The notes under the pieces were generated by a model. The model did no database searches, was not told the origin of the DNA, and saw only the letters and a list, made by a program, of their open reading frames with translations. Made by a program: the position numbers and the translations under genes. This document shows, piece by piece, positions 52,957 to 62,100 of a stretch of 64,000 bases of DNA. Within the stretch, counting starts at the first letter, position 1, and every line of letters begins with the position of its first letter. This stretch comes from an uncultured Porphyromonadaceae bacterium. Its GTDB lineage: Bacteria > Bacteroidota > Bacteroidia > Bacteroidales > Muribaculaceae. The stretch covers positions 124,001-188,000 of the forward strand of contig URMA01000001.1 in the NCBI GenBank assembly GCA_900548875.1. Direction: 5' to 3'.

Positions 52957-54297
52957 ATGGCGATTAGCGAAAAGGATGAGCTCTTACTACGCCGGAAATT
53001 GGACTTACTTCTGAAAACCGGCAAAATGCTGATGGAAAGTGCAGCCGACACCAACCGAATCGAAAGAAATATGAAACGCGTTGCAGCTTTTATGGGTATC
53101 CCGGAAGAAAAGCTACACATCGATATCCGGTGGACGATGATCATGGTAAATGTCAGCGACGAGAGCCACTCTTTTTCCAAATTCCAAAAGTGCGAAAACC
53201 ACGCCATCAACATGACCACCATTTCGCTCATCAGCAAGCTTTCGTGGCGCGCGATTGAGCAGGACTACTCGCTGAACCAATACGAAGAGGAACTTGACCG
53301 CATTGCCCAAAAGCCGCGCAACTACAAACCCTACATAGTTGCCATCGGCGCAGGTTTTGCATGCGGCGGATTCTGCAAGCTGTTTGGAGGCGACTGGATG
53401 GCATTTCTCCTGGCTTCCATCTGCGCCTTTGTCGGTTTCCGCATCCGAGCCCGCTGTATCGGTTGGGGCATGAACCACTATATGGCCATTGCCATCGCCG
53501 CCTTTTTCTCTACGGCTTTAGCCTATGCCACTTCGTTTTTCGACTGGTCGACGACACCCTATCATCCGCTGCTTGCCTGCACACTGTTTATTGTGCCCGG
53601 CGTTCCGCTCATCAACTTTGTCGACGACATGATCGACAATTTTCTGCTGGTCGGCATTACCCGCGCCGCCAACACGGCCATGATGATTCTGGCCATGACT
53701 TTCGGCATTGCGTTTGCACTGAGAGTCATCGTCATCAGCGATATTTCCATCGATCATAAGTTCAGCGAACTGAGCATGACTCCGCACGACCCGTATTACA
53801 TCTACGCCATCGCTGCGGCCATTGCTGCCGTGGGATTCTCCATGATTTTCAACGTGCCGCGCCGCCTGCTTTGGGTTGTGGCGCTGGGAGGTGTCATTGC
53901 GGTATGCACGCGAAACTTCGTGAACTTTGAGTTGGGCTACGGACCGGTCATCGGCTCGTTTATGGGCAGCTTCGTAGTAAGTCTTTTAGCCGTGAAAGTG
54001 GTCCACTGGGTTGATGTTCCCAACCACGTGCTGACCATACCTTCGGTCATTCCGATGATACCGGGTGTGCTGATGTACCGCTCCCTGTTGGCATTCATCA
54101 ACCTGCACGGAGTAATCGGTGAAGTAACCAACGCCTTTTCAAATGGTATCAACTCGGCACTGATTATCTTCTGTATCTCATTGGGTGTAGCTATTCCCAA
54201 CATTTTCGCCCGCCGCTACATTGCCAAGGACCGTCAACGCTACTTGCAACAGCAGCTCGACCTGCGCCGGGCACGCGGGAAATTTCTGGAATGGTAA
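52957..54297 (+). CDS. ThrE-type threonine/serine exporter (DUF1212 + DUF3815 fused)
   Basis: This 446-residue protein has a soluble N-terminal ~110 residues with LLLKTGKMLMESAADTNRIERNMKRVAAFMGI, the DUF1212 signature. About ten TM helices follow in two halves. FIVPGVPLINFVDDMIDN and IPSVIPMIPGVLMYRSLLAF are the paired PG-containing motifs of the two halves. It is expected to export small neutral amino acids. The C-terminus is strongly basic (RRYIAKDRQRYLQQQLDLRRARGK). Confidence 0.88.
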   Translation: MAISEKDELLLRRKLDLLLKTGKMLMESAADTNRIERNMKRVAAFMGIPEEKLHIDIRWTMIMVNVSDESHSFSKFQKCENHAINMTTISLISKLSWRAIEQDYSLNQYEEELDRIAQKPRNYKPYIVAIGAGFACGGFCKLFGGDWMAFLLASICAFVGFRIRARCIGWGMNHYMAIAIAAFFSTALAYATSFFDWSTTPYHPLLACTLFIVPGVPLINFVDDMIDNFLLVGITRAANTAMMILAMTFGIAFALRVIVISDISIDHKFSELSMTPHDPYYIYAIAAAIAAVGFSMIFNVPRRLLWVVALGGVIAVCTRNFVNFELGYGPVIGSFMGSFVVSLLAVKVVHWVDVPNHVLTIPSVIPMIPGVLMYRSLLAFINLHGVIGEVTNAFSNGINSALIIFCISLGVAIPNIFARRYIAKDRQRYLQQQLDLRRARGKFLEW

Positions 54298-54321
54298 AAG
54301 TCATCATCTGACACGATATGA

Positions 54322-54372
54322 CAAGGGCGGAGAAGTTGGCCAACCCGACTACTTCCCCGCCCTTGATTTTTC
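54322..54372 (+). terminator. Rho-independent terminator after the ThrE-type gene
   Basis: CAAGGGCGG (54322-54330) pairs with CCGCCCTTG (54357-54365), with further pairing of GAAGT inside the loop, followed by ATTTTTC. It lies between convergent genes; the minus-strand side has no T-run, so it serves the plus-strand gene. Confidence 0.82.
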
Positions 54373-54386
54373 ACATCGGCAAAACT

Positions 54387-54596
54387 CTACCCTTCGAGTT
54401 CGGCAAGAATTTTCTTGAGTTCGTCGTCGGTAGCGAGCAGTTTCGCCTTACATATCTTCAGCAGTTCTAGCGAACGCGAGGTGTAGGCCGACAGATTGTC
54501 GATACTACACGATTCGTCCTGCATTTTCTTCACGATTTCTTCCAGTTCGGTAATGGCCTGCGAATAGGTCAATTTTTCATTTTCCTGTTTTTCCAT
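54387..54596 (-). CDS. xseB: Exodeoxyribonuclease VII small subunit
   Basis: In this 69-residue helical protein, LTYSQAITELEEIVKKMQDESCSIDNL is the XseB signature (YExAxxELExIVxxLE), followed by RSLELLKICKAKLLATDDELKKIL. Several copies bind one XseA to give the nuclease. It lies 21 bp after xseA. Confidence 0.93.
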   Translation of the reverse strand: MEKQENEKLTYSQAITELEEIVKKMQDESCSIDNLSAYTSRSLELLKICKAKLLATDDELKKILAELEG

Positions 54597-54617
54597 ATTT
54601 GATTTTTCTGTTTGTTC

Positions 54618-55916
54618 TTATTTAACTTCCGATTTCACTGTTCCCTTTGCCAAATGCGTTTCGATGACATCACCCGGTTGAAGTACCGAGGCATCGGTAA
54701 CGGCCTTGCCGTTCTTCAACGTAAGCGAATAACCGCGGCGCAACACCTGTTGCGGCGAAAGCAGATTCACCTGGCGTTCGAGCATATCCACACGCCGCGC
54801 GGCATCGCGCAACTGCTGACGGACGGCCATTCCCACCAGTTCACGATAGCGGGAAAGGTCCTTACGGGCCGCGTCGACGCGCATCGAGGCGCACATGGGT
54901 ATCTGTTGCACATAGAGGTCGAGTTTCGCCCTGTTGCGCTCCAAAGTGGCTCTGACAGCATAAGGAATAACACCGGAGATATAGGCAAGCTGCTGGCGCG
55001 AATCGCTCACCATGCGGTCGGCAAGGTCAATCACACCGTCGGTAAGGACGTTCAGATTGTCGAGTGCCTGCTGTGCACGGTCGATAAGCCATTCGGCAGC
55101 TGCCGTAGGAGTTTTCACGCGCACACTGGCCACCTCGTCGATGACGGTATTGTCGCGGTCGTGTCCGATACCCGAAATGACCGGCAAGGGAAATTGCGCC
55201 ACATTGGCGGCAAGTTCATAGCTGTCAAACGAATTGAGTTCGGAAGTCGCACCACCGCCACGGATTATCACCACGCAGTCAAACAAGTCGACATGACGAT
55301 TGATGCGTTCCAATGCGGCAATCACCGACGGCACCGTATTCACGCCCTGCATCGTAGCCTGAAACAGACAGGTGTAAAACTGTATTCCCGAAGGATTACG
55401 GTGAAGCTGGTCAATGAAGTCGCCATAGCCGGCGGCTGTTCCGGCCGAAATAACGGCAATGCGCTGCGCCACCGACGGCCATTCGAGTTCCTTGTTCATC
55501 GTCAGTATGCCTTCCGCCTTCAGCCGTCGGAGAATCTCCATGCGAAGCCGTGCCATGTCGCCCAATGTGTAGGTTGGATTAATATTGGTGATTTGCAACG
55601 ACAGTCCGTAAAGTTCATGGAACGAAGCCGTCACCTCCACCATCACCTTCAGTCCGCTGCCGAACGCCTGCCCCGTAGCCGTTTCAAAGGCATAGCGCAA
55701 CATGGCGAAGCGGTTCGCCCAAATCACGGCACGCGCCTTGGCCAACGTCTGTCCGCGTTCCGGGTCTTTCTGAATCAGTTCCAGATAGCAGTGCCCGCCA
55801 CGTACACCCACATCGCTCGTTTCAGCCACTACCCAGCAACGCTGCACGCTGCTGTCCTGAAGCAGGCCCTTCACCCGGCTGTTAAATTCCAATAATGTTA
55901 TAGCAGTTTCCGACAT
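54618..55916 (-). CDS. xseA: Exodeoxyribonuclease VII large subunit
   Basis: This 432-residue protein has an N-terminal OB-fold (LLEFNSRVKGLLQDSSVQRCWVVAETSD). The catalytic core includes IAVISAGTAAGYGDFIDQL, the conserved CVVIIRGGGATSELNSFDSYELA and FPLPVISGIGHDRDNTVIDEVASVRVKTPTAAAEWL. A coiled coil and the C-terminal RGYSLTLKNGKAVTDASVLQPGD complete it. It degrades single-stranded DNA to oligonucleotides. Its promoter seems to be the right end of element copy D. Confidence 0.96.
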   Translation of the reverse strand: MSETAITLLEFNSRVKGLLQDSSVQRCWVVAETSDVGVRGGHCYLELIQKDPERGQTLAKARAVIWANRFAMLRYAFETATGQAFGSGLKVMVEVTASFHELYGLSLQITNINPTYTLGDMARLRMEILRRLKAEGILTMNKELEWPSVAQRIAVISAGTAAGYGDFIDQLHRNPSGIQFYTCLFQATMQGVNTVPSVIAALERINRHVDLFDCVVIIRGGGATSELNSFDSYELAANVAQFPLPVISGIGHDRDNTVIDEVASVRVKTPTAAAEWLIDRAQQALDNLNVLTDGVIDLADRMVSDSRQQLAYISGVIPYAVRATLERNRAKLDLYVQQIPMCASMRVDAARKDLSRYRELVGMAVRQQLRDAARRVDMLERQVNLLSPQQVLRRGYSLTLKNGKAVTDASVLQPGDVIETHLAKGTVKSEVK

Positions 55917-55936
55917 GATTCAAAATTTTCAAAAAA

Positions 55937-56027
55937 GTGAGATAATGCCCGACGAACACACACAAACAAAAGAAAACGACGTTTTCAACTTTGCAATGCC
56001 CCGCCGCAGCCTATCAATGCAAAATTA
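55937..56027 (-). repeat. Intergenic ~82-bp element, copy D (left end degenerate)
   Basis: The hairpin GAAAAC-GAC-GTTTTC is at 55972-55986. CCGCAGCCTATC matches the right half of copies B and C, and the right-end box CAAAATTA (56020-56027) reads TAATTTTG on the minus strand. The hairpin-to-box distance (48 bp) equals that of the other copies (49 bp). The right box, with TTTA 20 bp upstream, can serve as the xseA promoter about 100 bp from its ATG. Confidence 0.65.
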
Positions 56028-56038
56028 GTAAAAATAAC

Positions 56039-56117
56039 CGTAAACCCTAAACTGTAAACCCTAATCTGTAAACCGTAAACTGAAACCCATAACCTCTAAC
56101 CTCTCACCCATAACCCC
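56039..56117. repeat. Degenerate tandem repeat of TAAACC-type units
   Basis: Units such as TAAACCCTAAACTG, TAAACCCTAATCTG, TAAACCGTAAACTG and CCATAACC recur with period about 13-14. The strand bias is extreme: C/A/T only on the plus strand apart from a few G. It lies between the xseA promoter and the terminator of the giant gene. No reading frame is present. Confidence 0.7.
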
Positions 56118-56118
56118 A

Positions 56119-56160
56119 ACAAAAAACCGCCCCATTACCTCAAATGAGATAAAAGGGCGG
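56119..56160 (-). terminator. Rho-independent terminator of the giant beta-helix gene
   Basis: CCGCCC and GGGCGG form the base of the stem, with an inner TTA-CTCA/TGAG-TAA pairing. On the minus strand GTTTTTTGTTG follows. It starts 24 bp after the stop codon. Confidence 0.85.
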
Positions 56161-56183
56161 CACACATAGATTATGATAAAATG

Positions 56184-59100
56184 TTATTTCACCTGCACCT
56201 TCTTTACAATCGGTTCAGCTTCTATCTGCTGCACTTCCACCAGATAGATGCCCTTAGGTCCTACATTCACATCGTAGTTGCCTGCCGGTGTTTCACCCAC
56301 GCGGATGCAACGTCCGTTCAGGTCGTAGATGCGAACCAGCGAACCGGCAGCGGCACCTTCCACACGAATCATACCGGCCGATGGTGAGTAAGCCTTCACG
56401 TTGTCGCCAAGTCCGTCAACGATGCGGTTGAATCGGATGCTGAAGCGGTCTTCTACGGTTCCGGCTTCCGGAGCCTGGAACTGATAAGCGCCTTCCAGCA
56501 AGTCAACCATTTGTCCGGTTGCCTTGTCTTCCAATACCACCGTTTCGTATTCGTCCATCCAAGCCTCTTCGTCGATAGCGATGGTGTAGGCTGCAGCTTC
56601 CGGGATTGTCAGGCCAAGACTTACGGCACCGTTGATATCCAATGCTGAGAGCATGGAATAACGGCCTCCGTTGCGTGCCATATAGATTTGAGCCACGCTT
56701 GCATCGTCCGACATCCACTTCACGCCGTCGGCTGCGATATTGAACTCGCTGGAAGCCTCTTCGCTTTCCACGGCCTTCAGTTGGATAAAGTCATCAGCCT
56801 CTTCAGCATCAGCAGGAGCTACTGTCACAAGCAAGCCGCGGAGACCTTGAGGATCTGATCCGGCTGTCGGAGCTGCCACTGTGAATGTTTCGTAATCCTG
56901 CAAAGTTGCAGTCTGCGTAAATACGCCCTCGCCCATTGCTACAGAACCAGAAGTATTAGTATCAGCCGTATTCTTGGTTTCATAAGAAGAACCCGTGTAA
57001 ATTACACGGCCATATTCCATGTCACTATAATTCATTGCGTGCAGATAAGGCGAACCGAACATATTCCAACTCATATTTTCCTTATGAGTGAACTGGTTGC
57101 TTGCATCCGGATTTATTGTACCGTCCGCATTGGTAGTCCACGGATCGTTGAAGTTGAACTTCATCAACTGAACCGTCTTGACATCATTTGGAGTTTCCTT
57201 GTACGATGTTCCATAGAAGCGAACTTTAGCACCGGCTGAACCATTGATAGCGAATGCCTGAACACCGCCTACGGCCGTTGCCGGGTCAACATCTACCCAA
57301 GCACCCTTGGTAGCACTATACTTATAATCGTACGTTGCACGAGTAGCACCGTCGTATCTCTGGAATGTTGCGTTGGAAGCGTTATCCATCTTGTCAATCA
57401 AGAACGGTACATAGGTAAGCGCTGTACCTTCAGCCGGAACTGTGCGTTCCATTGCGAAATTGGTCAGTCCGACATAGTTGCCGTTAGCCAACAGGCCGGA
57501 ACCATTTTCCAACAACAGGAATCCCGGATTGAACGCCGTGGCCTCACCTGCATAAACAAGGGCATCGCCATCAATCGACAGTTCATTGCCTTCACGGACA
57601 TAAACCACATGGTTGCGCGACGGTTTGTCAGCTGCGGTAATTTCAGTATTGGCGGTGATATTCCATGTTTCGAAGCAACCGAAGTCCACTGTGTTGCGGA
57701 TACGGCTTGAGCCGGAAATATCCTTATCGTGTCCTGCCATTGTCATATAATCAGCAATGTCAATTGCACCGGTTTTGTCGATAAGTTCGGAATCATCCTT
57801 CAGCTGATATTTCCAATAATCTGCCGATACATAGCCATTTTCAACGGCATTAGAATTATTGTTACCACCACCATTGTCAGTAATCGTACCTGTAGCCGTT
57901 ACGTTGACAGCCTTACCGTTGACAGCTCCGTCAACAAACGAGTTGTAAAGTACACCATCACCGGTTACAGTAACAGCATCTGTCGGCTTCACGATGGACG
58001 TAGAAAGCATACCGCTGGAAACAGCCACTGTTCCGCTTACTTCAAATCCGTCAACTACACTACCTGTTCCGGCTACGGTCAAACCGTTGATTGTTGAGCG
58101 TCGTTGCAAATCGAGTATTGACGAACGTTTGCCAAGAATATCCGTAACACCGGTTCCTGTTTCGTCGTTCATGCTACCGTAAGCCTTCACACCCGGCATC
58201 GCAACACGGACATTGTTTGCAGATACATTATTGTGAACAAACACATAACCAGTCTCTCCAGTGTTTACATTTGCATAAATCGAGGCCAAGTCGATAGCTC
58301 CCTGCAAGTCGGCAATGGCATTTGTCCAAGAACTACCCGATTCATCACTACCTACTACATTCGACTTCACATAAAGAATCTGGCTGAGCGGTGCAGCATA
58401 TTCGTAAGCACCGACATCGATTGTATTGTCAACCACACGAACTCCATTTGTCAAATCGACATCCGTTGTCGGATCAACACCAACATTAGACTCATAAAGA
58501 CTGTTATCACCCTTGTTAAGCAACATCATGCTCGGGCGGATGCTATAGTCGCGAAGCAAGATATTTTCATTGTTCGGGTCAACAAAGTTCGGTCCGTTTT
58601 GAATATCATCGTTAACAGCATTACCCAATACAGCGTTACTATTTCCTTCAGCTACTCCGTTACCAGAATTCCAAGAAACTGAGTTATACACTGAAGCCGT
58701 TCCATAGATAGCTGTTGTATTATTGGCAAATGTAGCGTTCACCACTTTCACCTCACCGCTACCTACATTCAAACCTGTTCCGCCATCAGCGAAGAGTGCA
58801 TTGTAGATAAGCGAATTTCCTGAAGTGCTGACACCTGTACCGGCATTGCCACGGAAAGCCACTCTTGCAAGCGTCAAATTATCACCCGTTGAAACAATAC
58901 CGTCGTCACCTGCTGCATTGTTAAACATGATACCTTCAATGAATACAGGCTCATTGTTAGTGGTGATATTCATCAATCGTTCAGTTGCTACTCCAGGATA
59001 AGATGAAATCACTGTCGGGTTGCTGAAATCCTGCTGATTAGCCTCATTGTAAGAGCCCTTAATTGTCAATGAAGTTCCATTCATACCATCATTATTATCA

Positions 59101-62100
59101 GCATCCATGCTCAACGGAAACGCACTACCCGTCAAAAGTTGCTTCGAAGCATATTCGCCATCACGGATATAAATAGCCTTATCCGTTTTATTACCGCCAG
59201 TCGGATTGGCCATAGCAATAATCGCTCCACGAAGGTCAGAAGTAGCATTTGCCCAACTGTCACCGGAACCATTGCCAGCCTCGGCTGTTGCAACGTAAAC
59301 AGCATCCAATGAAGAGAAAGTTGTCACATACTGATATTCGTACATACCAATATCTATAATGCGATTCAAAGGTTTACCTGCTTCATCTCTCGGACCGGCA
59401 TAACGATAATAACCCTCTGACATATATTGCGTAGCATAGTCTGGAACATTTTTAACTGTCCAATCTCGGTATGCGCCCGTAGCATTTTCCATAACCGAAT
59501 TTTCACTATCCTTACCCAACACACCAGTACCTGCATCAGTCAACACATTAATTGATGACGGATTCCATTTCGAAGACGGATCATTAGCGGCTACTCCAGC
59601 TGCGGATGAAGGCTGCGCAAAGCGAGGGCCTTCAATCGATGTATTCTCAGCAGCCAATTTGATATTGTTGCCATTTGTTGCATCCAAATCTTCAGCAGCG
59701 GAATAAGAAGCATTTACGCCCGACATATTATTGCCGTTCCCTTCGTTACCCCAAACCAACGTGTTGGTAACTGTTCCGCCTTGAGCATATATAGCGCCGT
59801 TGTTCAACGCCTTGTTGCGGACAATCGTGTTGTTCATCAAATTGACTGAAGTGCTTCCCGCTCCGGCATAACCGATAGCACCGCCGTTACCCGTCGTTTC
59901 ATTGTTCGTCCACAATGTATTTACAGCCTTCAATGCAGTTGTTTCTCCGTCAGCAGCAGCAAGACACAATGCACCACCAGCAACTCGATCAGATTCAGAG
60001 GTTTCCACTGTACTGTTACCCGCAAACATGCTACCAATTACCGTAGCCGTAGCATTTCTTACATAAGCTGCATTACCACGGATACCCTTGTTGTTCAAAA
60101 ATCGACAACGGTTAATGATATAGTCAACGCCAGAACTATACAAGCCGCCACCACGGCCAACTTCATTGTCATTTCCCATCGGAGTAAGTGTTGACGCCGT
60201 TTCACCGTCCATCACCGTCAAACCGTCCAAGGTCACCGTACCCTGGCCTGTTATAACTCCATTTTCCTCCTTTATCGAAGAGAACAGCACATGGTAGGCA
60301 TTCTTCACCGTTTCCGAAGCATTGATGTCACCGGAAAGAATGGTTTGATTCTTCAATTCCCACGGTTCGTTAATACCGTTCAGGTTAAAGTCGCTCGTTT
60401 CGCGAGCAGTCAAATACTGACTGATGTCAGAAGTATTTGTTATATCCGTAAACGACTGAGAAGTTCCATCCTCACTGGATACGCTACTCAAGCCATACGA
60501 ATAAGTTTCTTTACCGCTAAAACCGCCATAAATATTCACACCTGCTGGAACTACGAATGAATTCTGACGTTGGTCAGCAGTTGCAGTAGCAGCATCTGTT
60601 CGACGAATTGTCGGCTTATAAGTGCCTTGAGCCACGAATATTTCTATCTTTGCTCCCGGATTTGCGTCGACAGCCTTTTTAGCATATTCCAAAGCATCGT
60701 CGAGATGATACAACGGAGTATAGAACGAACGGCCAACCAACAAATCCAATGTTTCAGTATTGGCTACACGGAATTCCGTTGTTTGGTTCACAAACAGTTT
60801 TGCCATATAACTACCCACTTTAGGTTCCGGAATAACACCGCCTAAGAAAGCATAGGCACCGACATCGATCTTATTGATATTGTCCTGTATGCGCACAATA
60901 CCCTGCATATCGCTTGCTGCTATATTCCAATTTGTTGCAAGATAACCTTGCAGCGTTGTAGAATAACCGTTGTTTACCAACGGTGAGAAAGCTCTCAAAC
61001 GACGGTCGGAACTTGCAAAATACAAGTTTTCGTCGCTTGTCATCGACGTATTCACCATATTCGACGGCAATTCGAAACGTTCAACGAACGAATAGTTGAA
61101 CGGGAAGAATGCTGTAAAGTTATTGCCATTAGCGGCCGAAGCAGCTTCCATTTTCGAATCGTCAAATGTAGCATAGACCGGACCACTGACATTATTGTCA
61201 GATGAAGCAGTATTGCCCCATACTACCATATTCAGGAAGAGAGCGCCGCCGTCAGCGAAATAGATACCGCCACCATTTTCCGTGGCCGTGTTGTCAGTCA
61301 CGGTCGAAGAAACCACATGAGCACGCAAATCCGTCGAAGCATTTGTTCCTATAGCAAAAATACCGGCTCCCTCTTCAGCACTGTTGGATTGAACCGCAGT
61401 ACCCGACACTAAAGCACCCGGCTGCAAATACAAACCACCGCCCTGAATAGCTTCGTTGCCGTACACACGACAGTTGCGGATATGTCCCCATGCCGGAACT
61501 ATGGCACCGCCACCTTGCGTTTTTGGATTTCCTTCACCGACCATGGAAGTCGCTTTTCCACCAGTCAATGACACCCCATCAACAACAGTCTGCTTAAACG
61601 CACTCTCGCCGGCAGGTTCCCCAAATGTAACGGCATGGTAACCATTAATATTCTGTCCTTCCACACTGGCGACAGGTGACAATATCGTTTCATGATTAAA
61701 TGGATTACGGCTTACAAACTTGTCTGTCTCTGTATAACCACCTTCCAAAATGACACCTTCCGGTACTACAAACGTATAGCTTAGCGGGTCGTTCGACTCG
61801 CTTAATGTATTGGCATTGTATTCACCTTCTGCCACCTTGACAATGACATCTGCATCTTGGTGCTTAGATGCCAATTCACCTGCACGGTTCAATATTTGCT
61901 GCAGCTTCATTTCGCAGGCAGCATTAGCCGGATTGGCACCACTACGCAAACCGGCACCGTCCTCACTCACATAAAAGTTATAGGAAGTGGCACTGCCGCC
62001 CGTAGTTTTGATTTCATAACCAATATTCTCAGAATTGTCCTTTTCATAAGCACCAACATCCACGGCACAGTCTTTGATTCGGTCTGTAAAGTCAACGTCA

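Noticed and set aside
54612..55895. Plus-strand open frame (427 codons) opposite xseA
   Set aside because: The minus strand encodes a full XseA; the opposite frame has only His/Arg-rich sequence without motifs.
56039..56117. Possible true telomere or replicon end
   Set aside because: Units are imperfect, the tract is short and flanked by ordinary genes and a terminator on both sides.
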